DNA of 64,000 nucleotides from Zygnema circumcarinatum (GCA_037447605.1 CM074817.1:534219-598218); one strand, 5' to 3'; shown: positions 10,496-23,990, numbered from the stretch's first letter. Notes: generated from the letters alone by a model not told the origin. Numbers and translations are program-made.

Positions 10496-13400
10496 ATGGA
10501 CGCGGCCCGCTCCGCTGCTGACAACACGCACCCTCGTGAGGAGGGAGAGGACGCCGGGACACACGCGACTGAGGGAGACGGTACTGAGGGGGACGGTGCT
10601 GGAAGTAGCAGAAAGAAGGGCTCAGGTGCACCAGGAGAAGAGCTTTTGAGCCTGCAAAACAAGGAAGCAAAGAGGAAACGGGTAGGAATGAGTTCATGGC
10701 CTTTTGTTTATTGGCGAACTTACTGTCGTGTACTTGAATCAATTCGTCTTCGATGTTTCATTCTATAACTTCTTGAGACAGTTGAATACATCCCTAGGTT
10801 CCATCAATATTTTGCTGCCTGGTGTGAATTGTATTTCCCGGCATGCGATCATTCAAACCAGATAGACAGCAGTGTCGTGGAACCAGCCAGAAACCATTAG
10901 GTCGAAAGTGTTCGCACGTTTCTGTCCTCAAGGTAATTCACACCTAGATGTATTTGTTTATTCTCCATGCTCTCTCTGATCAATGAAGCCACTCCGTGAA
11001 CCTACTCCGCATTCGTTTTCCCTTTAGCAACATATGTGTCTATGCAGGACTCTTGCTTTATAAAGCACCTCCTGTTTGAGATAAGTGCGAGTTAGTTGCA
11101 GCCGTACGCGGCAGGTTTGTCTAGAAACTAAATAGGCAGTCCTTCAGGTATTTGGACTTCATTTCTTTTATATCACGTCATTGTAGCCTTGGCTTGAATG
11201 GACACGTCCATATCGGGTTACTCTGAGCTTTGATAAATGCGTGCGCAAGCCGCTTGTTGACTGTACTGCGGCTACGCCGCATAGAGGTCATTTTGCAGTC
11301 CGTTCAATACACTTTTAGGTCCGATGCAAAAGTTACAGTCGCTAGACAGTGGCGGAGGCTGTCCAAGTATCCGTGTGCAACCGTTCTGGCCGGCATCCCC
11401 GCTTCTAATGCGAATTTATTCAGTTGGCCGGCGTGTGGAATCTGTGCGGGTTCAGGCCAGCAAAACTGCGAAACTTAAGCAAACGAAGTTGGACGTACGA
11501 AGGGAACAGTGGCTCGCTCAGGGTGAGAGCCATATACCTAAAGTGTTATTCTCATGAAAGATACCATGGTGGGGATAGGAGTGTTTGCGTATTGAATGAG
11601 AATTGCATACATATGGACTGTTGCACATGCTCATGTGACGTGTATGCATCCCTGCAGAACAGGCTATTTGTCTGGTTCTGCAGTCATCGTGCGCAGTAGT
11701 CCATGTTGATTAGTTCATGAGGTAGTCCTTTTTTCGATGGTGTTTCGTGTCTGCCCTTTCAATTCTGTAACATAGACCTAACCTTTTTGTGAGTTGTGAA
11801 GTTGGTATTAGGTCTTGCTCACCACAAGGCAGATAGCAACATTTAGCTCCGTTTTTCCTTCATTTGTTGCAAGTATCTTGGCATGGGCAATTCAGAATGC
11901 TGGTTCATTTAAAACAAGAAGCAGTCAGTGTGCAGTTATGTGCTTATTGTTAGTTCGTAATGCTGCAGTTGTTGCAACAAAGAACGGAAGTGTGGTTGCG
12001 CCACAGCCAGGCAACGACAGTGGAAAAGAAGGTTTAACGTCCAAGAGCATCTCCGAACAGGAACCTGCCACTACAGGATCGAGAAAATTTGATTCGAAGA
12101 ATAGTAGTTGTGGCAATGGCGTTCGAAAGGTGGCTACTCAGGTGTTGGACTTGAACACTGGAGAGTCGCTTGGCAACTGTAATGGTGTCCATATGTGTCA
12201 ATATAATGGACAGGGACATGCGAATCCTATGGCAGATGCAACATTGAGAAATGGTCTCGAGAAGGATTTTGAGTATGCCTGTTCAAGTGCTCACAGAAGT
12301 GATCCACCCCATTGCGGAAAGGACGACCACCAGGTCTGTGAAGGTGAACTAGCCAATACTGGCCTTAGCCCGCTCAGTCTCAGCCTGAAGTTCCTTGAGG
12401 GTACTGGAATTGCGACAGGAAACGAGGGTTCCGATGAGATCAGCGAGTCAATGCTGAAAGGCGTCCAAGGTGGGGCGAGCAGTGGGAAAGTGCAAGTAAA
12501 GGATGCCAAGAAAGACAAAAAGCTGAGCGGAGGGAGGAAGGTGGTTGGAAAAAAAGTAGTTGCTTTTGCAGGTGAACATAATGATTTGAATGGTATCAGG
12601 CCGGACAAACATGCCCACGTTGTTGATGATGTATTTTCGACGGTCGATGGCAGATCGAATCGGCATGTTTGTGAAGAAGTTAGCGACATCAAAGGTGGCA
12701 TTCAGGAGGACGTGGACAGACAGAGGCTAGAAACCAACGGGAGTTGTCAGCACAGAGGAGCAGAGCAGGCTCAAAGTGGCTTTGGGAGGAAGGAAAAGGG
12801 GAAGAAGAAGGGGAGTGGAGGTTCAGGGAAGGAGTTGAGTGAGAATGCTCCAAGTGGGCAGGCAAATGGTCATAACCATGCAGCAGAAAGTACGGCTTGT
12901 ACAGAAAATTATAATGGATTGGGAAACCTTACAATTGAGGAGAGGACAGCCACTAGTAGGGAAGGAAGTAGTAGAGCAAGTAGCAGCTGGGGTGAAAGTG
13001 GAAGTGAAAATGAAGAAGGATCTGATGCAGAAGACGACTGGGAAGCTGCTGCAGATGCCTTAACCATGGGGGCAGAGAAAGTGCACTTGCGAAATGGGAA
13101 AGTAGGGCATGTGTTTCGAGATGAGAGGGATGCGCGATCGGACGGGAGCAAGGTCAGCACAGGTGTTGGAAAATTGCTAATTGGGAATGCTTCCAATGCT
13201 GCGACAGATGGTGGAGCTGCTGGCAGAGTAAGACCAGGTGTTCGCTTTAATGAGCTTGCGATGCCAGTCTCCGGAGGACTTAGGAAAAATGTATTTTCAC
13301 ATCAGAATAGCTTTCCTGGCACAGGCCATCACCTCGAGTTTCAATTTGAGGCAGGAGCACTGCGGCCGGAATATAAGTACAATGACGTGGGTATGGGGCT

Positions 13401-13791
13401 GAGGTCACGATCAATCAATGGCCGAGCATGGCGGCCCGATGATGTGGCACGACCCCAGACACTGCCTCCACCGTCCGAAGGAAAATCAGAGGGAAGTAGC
13501 ATGGAGTATATGAATTCAACTCCTGGAGGTAGAGAGGGCTGGCAAGTGGGAACGCTTGTAAAAAGGACAGGCTGGGGAGTGCCACCCCCGGCGCCATCCT
13601 TTTGCCCGATTTGCACCGAAGAGTTGGATATGACAGATTCCTCGTTCGTCCCTTGCTCGTGTGGATTCAGGCTGTGCCTGTTCTGCCATCACCGCATAGC
13701 ATCAGACGACGGCCGTTGCCCCGGCTGTCGGAAAGTCTACAGCTCCGAGGCGGCCACAAAGCGCACGCCCAGCCTCTGGCTGCGAGTTTGA
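10496..13791 (+). CDS. Protein with C-terminal CNOT4-type RING finger
   Basis: Exon 1 (10496-10681) encodes a short charged N-terminus ending in EAKRKR and a GT donor. The last exon is a long open frame ending at 13791. Its acceptor is uncertain: a phase-compatible AG precedes 11812, while coding-like composition begins at about 11965. The central several hundred residues are low-complexity, rich in Gly, Ser, Lys and Glu, with no recognised domain. The last 60 residues carry a complete C4C4 RING (CPIC ... CSC ... CLFC ... CPGC), the eight-cysteine type seen in NOT4/CNOT4 E3 ligases. Plants have a family with such a RING near the C-terminus, preceded by a VRFNE-like motif that is also present here. 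The RING identifies a likely E3 ubiquitin ligase; substrates are unknown. Confidence 0.8.
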
Positions 13792-15291
13792 TCCCTCCCT
13801 CTAAATATTTAGGTGTCGTGTCCAGAGACGAGAGTCAAAAAGGAGCTGAGTGCACAGAGGCGTTAACGTCCCGGCGGCTCACAAGCTGACAGAGCTAGTT
13901 GGGCTTACAGGGCAGGTGTTGTACTTAAGCAGAATGAGGAGGATCAAGTTAGCCCTCCTGTAGTCATTCAGATGGAGGGACTGGTGGGGGTTGCTTTACC
14001 CTCCTTGTTCGACGCATGTAATTTGATTTAGGTACAGTGAGGTTTTGCATTATCTCAATTTTGGGGTGTAAGGGTTCATAGAATGGTAGGCAGGACGTGG
14101 ATGCGGACTGTTGTTTTGATTACAGGCCTGTTTGTCGTTCTCTCAATGTCCTTTGGACTATGCAACGACTAAATAGAATGCAAATGTGTCCCGACTCCGC
14201 GCAGCGGGTCCACCCGCAAACGTGGAGGGAGGTCCGATGCGCAGCTCAATGGCCGCTTGGAGCTGATGCGTTCTGTCTGTCTGCCCTCTCCGGATGCCCC
14301 TTTGGCTCTCCAGGAGACAGATGATGATATGAGGCGAACAGTGGGCTTGGCGTGAGAGACAGCTGGCACAGCAGGTGTCCTGTCGGTGCCAGCTTCTGCA
14401 GCTGTGATTTTTGAATGCATGGCTCGTTTGGCGATGGTCTGTTCTGCTCTGTAGTCGTTGGCATTTTGTCTTTCAACTGGGACATTCACGGAGGTTTGGA
14501 CCTATTGCACTTATTTCGATTTGATGAAAATCCTAAAAGCATAAAACGATATCAATTTACAGAAAAAAATTCTAATCATGTGTTACAGTTTTCGAAGGAC
14601 AAGTTCATTGCATTCCTCAGTATAGAGATAAATGTTGCGTAGAAGCAAGGTCCATGGCAATGGTCAGCATCGCAATGCTTAAGGGTGTAACAACATATGC
14701 AAAGCAAGCGACCTTCTCAGCCGCGTTCCAAGCTCTCCAAGGAAGTGCACAAGCATTCGGTGCTCCGTCAGTGACTGGTTACATCATGTCCTACTAAAAT
14801 ATATCGAGTGATGAACCTGCTATCCGCTACCAGCCTAAAGCGTACATGCGCTACATCATGCCGAAGAACACTCCTTTGCGATCTTCACTTGCAACTGTAG
14901 AAACCGTGCTCTTACAACTAAGTTTTGCGACTGCCCTATTGGGCACAGTGAGTAGAACCTGTCAACAGTGCTTATCCGGCCTGTCTAACGGTCCGTAATC
15001 AGCCTCTCGTGGAAGTCAGGGTGGCGTTTACAGGGTAAAGTTGGGGCGCTGTGTTTACATGATGGCTGATGAATCCTTATTCCTTGTCGACCAAAACCAG
15101 ACAACGATTAACCACCCCCCCGTCTACGAGGTTGAAGTTCCATAACTTCATTAAAAAGGCATAGAAACTCCTGCGCATGGCCGGCAAGTTGTCTTGGTGA
15201 ATTAAATAATTGACTAGCCAGTTCCATTTCAAGACCCTGCTAAAATTATGAGCACAAGCGAGCAGGCAGGTTCAGCAAGTGCAGGGCCTGT
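13792..15291. other. Intergenic region between convergent genes
   Basis: This moderately AT-rich DNA separates the stop codons of the RING gene (+) and the EMF2-like gene (-). No exon-like frame, tRNA or repeat array was recognised. Confidence 0.6.
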
Positions 15292-18200
15292 TCACCTGCG
15301 CATTGCCGGAGGTCGCCCCAATTTGCTGCCGTGAAGTTCTGCAAACGCCTCGCAGGCCCACGGCATGTGCCCGTCTGCCACGACTCTGCTCTCACCCGCA
15401 GCCAACAACCGCCCTGTGACTCCTACAAAGAGAGTGTTCCCCCCCATACAGACGTCAAAGAGATCGCAAATCACTTTGGATCGAAGCTTACCTCTGCGTT
15501 CGAACAAAGGAATTCCACCAATGCATCATCAATTTCTCCTCTCGAGAGACATCCACGAATTCCTCCAGCAGCTGCAACCAACCAATTATCAAGCCAAAGA
15601 AGATACCATCAAGACTTACCAACGAAAAGAAAGCGATACTAATTGCCACCATGCGAACCTGACTCACACTCCCTGTGCTTTGCAAAGGGAAACTTAGACA
15701 ATTGGGAACATACTCGTTTGTCTTCCAGGTCAGCAAGGTACTCGTCCACATCATCTTCGCTGTCGTGATCCGCAAACAAATCATGTGTCGGCATAACCTA
15801 GAAAGAAGACAAAACAAAACAAAAAAAAAACAAACAAACATGTTTCTCTCAATTAACCTGCAGCACTCTTTCCTTTGTTCTTTCACGGTGATCAGCTGTG
15901 CAACTAACCAAACTCCGGCCGAATACTGCGCAACAACGGAGCTTCGTCAAGACGGTTGAGAGAAGGTCCATCATCATCCACAAAAAAAAAGGGTACCTGA
16001 GCGGTTTGAGAATGGAAAAAGGGCCTTCGAAGTAATGACGTCCTGCTAGTCCCGGACCCTCCAAAGAACCAAATTAGCAAAACTGCGCCTGATTGGAAGA
16101 GGAGCAAGCAACACAACAACGAAAACGATTCCATGTAGATCATAGACTTCACTTCGTTGCACAAGGTTGTTTCTCCCCAGCAGACACTCCTTGACTCCAA
16201 AGATCACCATCAGTACCTGCTTATGTCGGCAGACTCCAGTTTGGTTGGCACATGCAGGTTGTCTGTGGCAGACTCCAGCATCAATTCGCCCTCTTCCACC
16301 GAAGGCTTGCGTGGAGTATCGACTGGAACTTCTCCAGCTTTGGAAACTGCCTCTAAAGGTGCTGCCTGCATTGGCCCGGAAGCCGGCTCCGCCCAGCCGG
16401 AAGCGGACTTCGGAGCCGCCTTGGCCGGCGCGGCCGTCGGCTTCGTCGGGCCCTCGAGAGACGTCTCCACGATTTCAGTTCCTGCCTGCGAAGGGGCACT
16501 CTTTGCTGCTTTGAATCGGTCCGCCGCTTCCTGATCGCTGACATGGCCTTTTCCTCCGCCCTCTGCTCCAACGCCACCTGCCTGCTGCCTCTTCCTTTTT
16601 TGACGTCTTCTGCAGGGTGCATGCATATGCGATTTGTTATCCTAACACCATGCGCTAGGCAATGTGGCATATCAGAATACGGTGCACAGCATGCAGACGC
16701 AAGAGGAACAGAAGGCCACGTACCAGTGGGAAACGGGAAAGCACATAGACCTATGATCAACCTCAGTTGCGAAAAATCTTGGAATAAGGGGAAAAACTCA
16801 GCGTCACCATTCATTCACAATGTAAAACAGCTCAATAATCAAGCTTTGGAGGGAATCGGAGAGGCATTTGAGATGTCTTTGAAAGTGCAGTCTCCCAGAA
16901 GTGAGCACATTTCACATCATACAGGCTTCGCCCTCTGAGGTAAGCATTTTAATAAGCATGAATAGCTTAGGTCACCCTTCCTACATCAACACCTTCCTGT
17001 TTCTGCATCGTCATGTTGTACCAATTTGCTACTTTCATGAACTACATGCGATGTGATATGCAATGAGGTTACTAAACGTGGTTCAACAATCGAACAGAAA
17101 GCACCGAAGTCCTTCGCAGATCGAACCAACAAGACGTAACATGGTGGATTGACTCTTTTTTCTGAGCTCGAATGGCAGAAAGTGCAACTCACATGAAGCA
17201 GAAGCACTGATCTTGATTCATTTCTGCAGATGGCCTCCCTCTACTGCCGTCCTGCACCCTTAAGATGTTCCAACCGTGAGCCATAACTTTCCTTACCTAG
17301 TAAAGAGACCAATCCTGCAGAAGAACAAATTGACATCTGAAATCCTAGGCTAAGGGTATCACTGAGTTCACATTCTGTCCATCCTGCCCATAACTTGTTT
17401 TGGTCTCCTCATGAGAGAATTCAAGTTGCTTTTGGTATCGAGTAGACGCAATGGAAACCAGTCGCAATGCTTCTTCCTCGACGAAAGGAGTCGCCAGCGG
17501 GTCCCTGGCCCCGGGTCGAGCCAGCTCCCACGGATTCCCAAAATCTTCACTTGGGCCGATCGCAAAACGACGATGCTATGTTTGTGCACAGTTGGGTTAT
17601 GTGCAGTTGTGAGTGAGTTTTTGTTAAGGCTTTATTCAAGTGACACAAACTACTCTCAGTATGAGATCGAATCGACAAGAACATTGTTTCAGAAACCTTC
17701 TGAACTTGGCCCAAACTGAGGTTTGACATAAATACCTACTAATCTTAAAGAGCAAATTGAGAGAAAACGTCAACACGAAAGGATGAAAACATATTAATTC
17801 TTAGAACTTGCACTTCCTTTCTATCCGATCAAGTACCTCATTTTAGATGACCATCTACTGTTTCTGTTACAACAGAAAAAACTTCACGCACGGAATTCCG
17901 TTTCATGCCTTCAAGCAGCGACACAAGACAAGACCGAACTCACCAGCTTCTCTTCCAGAAACGACACCTCCACCTCATTGATGACACCATCAGTCTGTCC
18001 CCATGTCCCCATGTTCGGCATAAAGTCGACGGCATCCGCATACAGTCGTTCTGAACTCATGCGGAGTACTCTCAGAGCTTCAAATCGTAGAAGCCCTGAC
18101 AGCGGATCTCATTTTGTTATAAACAATTCCCCGCGCTTGAAGCACCCACTATTTATCGCTAAAGCTGCTGATCTCAAACCAAAGCTGGTTCAAGAGATAG

Positions 18201-21200
18201 GGAGCTACAGAACTGTCCTCATAAAGGATAGTCAGCAAAGTGTCCACCAGACAGGAGGCTCAGGGGCTTGCCCAGTTCAAACCTCGTAAGTTGTGGCAGT
18301 CCATAGGGTCAACAAATTGCAGAAGTGAATAAAACTCACATAGAAGCCAAACGTGAACTCCTCATGACAGGCTTGGAGATGCTGCTTCAAGCCCTGCACT
18401 GCCCCGTTACAATATCAACACGATGTCCTCCACACATGGAGAACCCGTTCGTTCAACAAAAGCAACATATTGGGCGATAGCGTGCCACTCCAATCCAGTC
18501 CAGTCCAGTTTACAACCGATGATACTCGAGCAAAACCATCACACTAAAAGCGCATGCTGGCCGAGCAGAAATGCACCTGAAAGTATCCACATTTGAGGAG
18601 GCAGAACGGGCACATGCTGTACTCCACCACTGGCCAACCGTCGCCGTTCATCCTGCCACGTCCTTCAGTTTCTGCTCCAGGCCTTTCCCTATCTACCCGA
18701 CAATCTTTGCAGCTCCACGAGAGTATATGGAAAACGTACCTTCTGATTTCTTAAAATTCCCCGCATTAAAGTTGTAGTGAAAGATGGCCCGTCCCTTTCT
18801 GTGCCCAAGCAGTAACCCCAAGGATTAATCTGCAGCGCGATCCCGTCTGACCTCTCATTCATCACTCCCAATTTCCAACATCCTTTTCGAGCAGCCTCCC
18901 ATCTGCCATACACAGGTCTGCCCAACCGGAAAGAGCACTCACCTTGCCCAGCTCTCCGCGGAACCTCCTTCGACTGAGTGGCTCGCTCCGTACACTGTCG
19001 CAACCATTCGCAGGTGCACTTCCGCCTGTCCCCCCGGGGGATGGCCGCGTGAGACTCTGGCCACCCTGTCCTACATTTGCAAGCTTGGCATGAGGGGACG
19101 TGCTTCAAGCCGTTGAGAACAACTAAAGCGTCTCAACCTAAAACAATTTCAGGTGGAAAATATCCATACACACTTGCACCTGTCCCGTGCCAGCCCCATG
19201 CAGCTTTAGCAAACCCCGTTTGCAGCCACTCTCTGAATTCGTGGACGCCTGCAAGGACATTGCCATCCCTTTCCCCAATCAAGCAAAACCATCTCATTTA
19301 TACTTTCAAGTTTGCGTGGGAAAATGTGCCACCAACTAAACGATTGAACAACGCAGGGACATCTATCCTGATGAACCGAATGGTCACAAGGACGGGATAT
19401 ACATGGCAGTGCTTGAACAAAAAAAAAAAAGCAGATCATAGTCCGGATAGCGCCAAAGGCGGAAGCTGCACCTCTTGCAGCTGCCCTGCCTCCAGCGTCA
19501 GTGAGAGCTCCACACGGTTCGGAACGCCTTGCACTGGAGGAACGAATTTCGAAAAGTAACTAAGGGGCAGAAAACCCCCGACCACCTTAGCCCCAGAAGC
19601 ACGCAATTGAAGCCCTGCATTGTTTGGCCAGCCGTAGGAGAAGCTCAGGTAGATCAGTCCTCCACATTTTGGCGTGCTCTCAACTTTCAGCAGTTGCAGA
19701 AATGGCAGAAGCCACGAAAACGCACCTGTATCGGGAATAGCTCCCACGCCCTCGAACGCAGAAAGTGTTGCACCGGAGTCAGCTGATAGATTCCCCCCCC
19801 CCCCTCATCCCCCGCCAAAAAAAAAGAGGGGGAAGGGGAGAAAAGAGAGGCCAGTTGATGAACAAGATAAAGCTTGTTCGTCACTCAGTACAAAACTACA
19901 ACTTTTCAGTTTGAAGTGGACCAACAAGCACAGCATAGCTGTCAACATACCAGAAGCAAGAAACACAAGTGTTTTCTCAGAGATTCGTGATGTCCCATCG
20001 ACCTGGACGCGGTCGAGGCAGTTCACGACTAGAGGATCCTTGTGCCACCCACTGCCAACTACCTGCTTTTCTTGGTCACGTAAAATCAACACATTTCTTG
20101 TTTGCAGTTCTGTGGCGTGATACCTCTCTTCAGCCTGCAACATGCTCTCCCCACCCATTTTCAAGCAGCTTCCAAGATCTCTCGAGGGCCACAATGCCGA
20201 CCTTGTCCGGCAAGTCCAACTTTTGTAATATTTAGTGGCCTGCAGGCCTTCTCTTAAAGTTGTGTCAGACATCATGCAGCATCATTTCAAAGAGCAGTAC
20301 GCGGGTAGAGTGAAAAAAAAATGGACATCAAACCCTACCCTGGCCGCTCTCCTACCCTACCCTCGCTCTCTACCCTGGCTGTCATGTACCATCCCTCCAA
20401 ACGCTATGGGCGGTGGGAGCGGAAAATGCCGAAAGCTAGCAAACCAAAGGTTTACATATAGGTCTAGGTTATTACTTCCAAACATGTCTTCTTGGGAGAT
20501 TGGATGTGCAAAGTGACAAAGTGGGACTCACAGGTAGCAAGGGGCTGTTGCTTGTAGTCAATACAGCAATGGCAACGGTGGCCACCGTTTCCAAACCGGG
20601 AGTTACCTCCCTGCAGTCATCCTTACTGATCACATGATCCTCTTTAGGTTTGGCCTGCAGCAGGCCAGCCTCATCCAGACAGTCTTGCAGAGATATGCTG
20701 ATCCGAGAACTGCATGCAGCCCCCACCAGCAACAGCATGTCTTCACATTCATGTTTCTGCGACACATTTGCTTATTGGGTCGCTCAGTTAGATCTTTCAG
20801 TGATATTTGTAAAGCCATGGCCTATTCCTAAATGGAGGGCTCGATGATTAAAGCGGCTCCAGCGGTGCAATCACATGTCGCATCTAAACCTGGCAATCCA
20901 GCTTCATACGCCAACATGATCAAGTTTATGAAATTTCGTTTCGTTTCCGCTGAAAAGTAGCAGAATACAACACTTTCTCAGTTATAAAGGCTAGCCCCTT
21001 GGACCTTTCCTTTCAATGTTAAGCATTCGTTTGACAACAAGCATTGTCGACAACATATGGCAACACGCCTTTTTCGCAGTCCCGTATTATTGAACTTAAC
21101 GCATCCAGATAGTGTTGCCATTGTGACGACATCCAAATAGCAGACCTTTGGTCTGGTGCATTCGCATGTGCACATTACGATCACAGCTACGGGGACGTAC

Positions 21201-22474
21201 GGTAATCGGACTCCTATCAAGGAATAGAGCTTATATCTGCATTCTAGGGGTGACCATTATAGTGCCGTGTCCCAGAAACCCTCTGTTCTGGTTGCTCAGG
21301 ACATCGCCTTGCTTTTTGTACGCGTTACCACAATTTATATCTGGATTCTTCAACAAGGCAACTGAAAATTACAATTTTTGTTAATCACTTTCAGATAGGC
21401 GAACTGAGGACTCGAACTGTGGTTTTGGAAGGAGTCGCGGTTTTCAATTCCTTTCGTTTATACCGTGAGCTGCATTCCCAACTAAGATGGACTGCATCTT
21501 CCCAACAGCTCGGCCTCTGACGCTAATCACATGCACAATGGCTAGTTTGGGGCCACTCGGCCAAATACTTTCCACTACCTACTTATTGAGTTAGGATGGA
21601 AGGAGGTGCGAGTGATGGAACAGAGTCTCACCATCCTGCCTCCAAGGGCTGATGCGCGCGAGGACCAGGGTCACACCCGCGCACACGGAAAGCGCGTGTT
21701 CTGCACAGAAAAGTTCCAGGAAGGTCAGTCGGGCGACAAAAACTTCCTATCTCAATACATCATCGACACACGCTGCTCCCCCAAGTTTTCTAGCACCTGA
21801 TACATAACATTACCTCTTCGCCGCTCTTTTGCGAAAAGTGAGTGTGCGGGGTAGAAATATATGCTGCAGTGGAGCGGCCATCATAAGCAAGAGAGTTCAA
21901 GGTCAGTACCCAGAACAAGAAAAGGGTATTCTATCCTGTCCACGAATATGAGTACCGTTCAGAATTCTGGGCATGTCAAACACAATATACACCCATTCAT
22001 GCTAAGCGATGGTGCAAGCAGGAACGAAATGGCTAGAAGGACATACATGCTGCTTTCCACTCTCATCCGCAATCTGAACGCGGTGACCGAGGAGGTTACA
22101 GAGCTCAATTGCTTGATAAGAAGCTGTGTTTAATGTCAAATTGTTCCTGCCTTCCTGCTCCATTGGCACTCCGTCAGTTGCTTGCTCCACAACAGTTGAG
22201 GGAAATTCACTGTCTCCGCGCCTGCAGCCATGCTGGACCCTCTCCCTCTCACGAGAAATGCAGAGTACTGAAAAATCTGCGGAACCTAATGAGCCCATCC
22301 ACTGATCACCATGCAAAGGGGGCAGTACCAGAAGGGGACAACAGCAGCTCTCCATCAAACACAAAAGGAAACGTTACTGCCCGCTATTCACGCAGTGCCA
22401 AGGAAACCCCGAGTGAGACGAAGGAGCGCGAGAGACCTGAGGTGCGGGTGCGGAGGGCCATGGAGGCCAGGCAT
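15292..22474 (-). CDS. EMF2: EMF2/VRN2-like Polycomb protein (Su(z)12 family, VEFS box)
   Basis: The 3' half is well resolved: exons 16609-16217, 15797-15714, 15571-15492 and 15385-15292. They encode a basic stretch (RRQKRKRQQ), an acidic segment (HDSEDDVDEYLADLEDKR) and the VEFS box (EEFVDVSREEKLMMHWWNSF, then RVVADGHMPWACEAFAELHG). Upstream, exons ending at 18577 and spanning 18393-18340 form the family's C2H2 finger (CPFCLLKCGYF, GLKQHLQACH). Exons at about 20070-19951 and 19770-19472 match the N-terminal domain (DPLVVNCLDR; CGGLIYLSFSYG). A further exon 22123-22047 carries YQAIELCNLL, and 22474 offers a start MPGL like plant EMF2. VEF proteins are core PRC2 subunits that scaffold the H3K27 methyltransferase. 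The exons between 22 and 20 kb and at 16-18 kb are incomplete, so the start is tentative. The VEFS box itself is unambiguous. Confidence 0.85.
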
Positions 22475-22610
22475 GGCCGCGCCCTGCAGCCGCGCATGCC
22501 GCGCGCACAGGAGAGGCCGCCCGCGCGCCTCCGCGTCCTCGCAGGCCCTCGACGAGCTCAGCTCTTCAAAACCCTGAAAACTCTCAGCTCGTAACGGCAG
22601 GCTCGGACGT

Positions 22611-22945
22611 CCTAACCCTAACCCTAACCCTAGACCATAACCCTAACCCTAACCCTAACCCTAAACCTAACCCTAAACCTAACTCTAAACCCCTAACCCT
22701 AACCCTAACCCTAACCCTAACCCTAACCCTAACCCTAACCCTAACCCTAACCCTAACCCTAACTCCTAACCTCTAACCCTAACCCTAACCCTAACCCTAA
22801 CCCTAACCCTAACCCTAACCTCTACCCCTTAACCCTAAGCCTAACCCTAACCCTAACCCTAACCCTAACCCTAACCCTAACCCTAACCTCTACCCCTTAA
22901 CCCTAACCCTAACCCTAACCTCTACCCCTTAACCCTAACCCTAAT
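22611..22945. repeat. Interstitial telomere-like array, CCCTAA units
   Basis: About 335 bp of near-perfect CCCTAA hexamers (TTAGGG on the other strand) have sporadic variants such as CCTCTACCCCTTAA. The C-rich strand is the + strand, as at the left end of a chromosome. The array begins about 140 bp upstream of the putative EMF2-like start. Confidence 0.95.
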
Positions 22946-22972
22946 CTTAACATTTTTTCAAACAGGAAAAAT

Positions 22973-23070
22973 GATGTGGCATTGATCTCGCGATGGCGAT
23001 GCCAAGAAATCTATGTGGAAAATTGAACACGGAACCACGAGGACCTGGTCACAAATCACGGAGGACCGAG
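22973..23070 (+). repeat. Single-arm copy of the dispersed repeat
   Basis: The segment carries the family core (ATTGATCTCGCGATGGCGAT, then GGAACCACGAGGACCTGGTC). It lies between the CCCTAA array and the Mutator-like element. Confidence 0.7.
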
Positions 23071-23093
23071 GACAGTACCATGCGATAGAAAAA

Positions 23094-23990
23094 GGAAAGT
23101 TCTATTTACAGTCACTTTGTTTCTGAAAACAGTCACTTTTCGACGGGCAGCTTGTACAAAGGATTTTTTAGCGAAAAATGTTGTTTCATACTTTTGTAGA
23201 ATAGATACAGACCTTTTTTCATCGGGTGTACGGATGGTGATTTGAATGTACGAAGCGCGCGCGTCTACAAAGTATTAAGGGCGCAACACGTGGAGTGACA
23301 TGATTGGTCGCGGCAACCTATTTTTTTCAGCATTGCAGGCTTTGCAGCATTTCTATACTCCCCACCTCGATCACAGTTGAACACCACCCGTTTCTTCGTA
23401 CTACTCTTGATGGCGAGGACAACTCCTTCCTGTATATACCTCTTCCTGAAGTCTTCGATGAACTCCTCTCGCGTAACGAACTCCAATCTCCTGGTGCCTT
23501 GTATATACCTCTTCCTTCCTGAAGTTTCCTCTCTCTCCTTCCTGACGTCTTCGATGAACTCCTCCCGCGTAACGAACTCCAATCTCCTGCTGCCTTGCGC
23601 GAACTGAACAAAGGAGGTGCGGCAAACGCACTCAAAAACTCTAAAATGGGTTTTTAAAGTCTGTCAGTTTTTTTTCCCGCCATTTCCGACTGCCGTCTGC
23701 GGCCTCCACTTTTTTCGCGTCTCGTTTCGTCACGTCACGGTCCCACACATACTTGACGCGTCATATGTTGCCGCGACCAATCATGTCGCTCCACGTATTG
23801 CGCCCTTATACTTTGTAGACGCGCGCGCTTTGTACATTCAAATCACCATCCGTACACAGGACGAAAAAAGGTCTGTATTTATTCTACAAAAGTCTGAAAC
23901 AGCATTTGTCGCTAAGAAATCCTTTGTAAAAGCTGCCCGGCGAAAAAGTGACTGTTTTCAGAAAATAGGTGACGGTAAATAGTACTTTCC
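23094..23990. mobile_element. Non-autonomous Mutator-like element (MULE) with 224-bp TIRs
   Basis: Terminal inverted repeats run 23094-23317 and 23767-23990 (224 bp each, highly similar), starting GGAAAGT and ending ACTTTCC. The element is flanked on both sides by TAGAAAAA (23086-23093 and 23991-23998), an 8-bp target-site duplication. Long TIRs with an 8-11 bp duplication are the signature of Mutator-like elements. The interior encodes no transposase. On the minus strand it holds a FAR1-like/MULE DNA-binding fragment with an internal duplication. It is therefore probably mobilised in trans. Similar TIRs and an intact duplication suggest a fairly recent insertion. Confidence 0.85.
23265..23582 (-). 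CDS. Fragment resembling the FAR1/MULE transposase N-terminal domain, inside the MULE
   Basis: A 105-codon frame contains FVTREEFIEDVRKE, a second near-identical copy FVTREEFIEDFRKRY, then VLAIKSSTKKRVVFNCDRGG. The last part matches the start of the FAR1/MULE-associated WRKY-GCM1 zinc-binding domain (pattern VxxxSxKxRVxxxCDRGG). The downstream Cys and His ligands are not convincingly present. The duplicated helix is due to a tandem duplication of roughly 90 bp at about 23430-23600. It is probably a transposase remnant or captured fragment, not a working gene. Confidence 0.5.
   Translation of the reverse strand: MEFVTREEFIEDVRKEREETSGRKRYIQGTRRLEFVTREEFIEDFRKRYIQEGVVLAIKSSTKKRVVFNCDRGGEYRNAAKPAMLKKIGCRDQSCHSTCCALNTL

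Noticed and set aside
23094-23990. Autonomous transposase gene in the MULE
   Set aside because: Only about 100 codons of a FAR1-like fragment are present; there is no DDE catalytic core.
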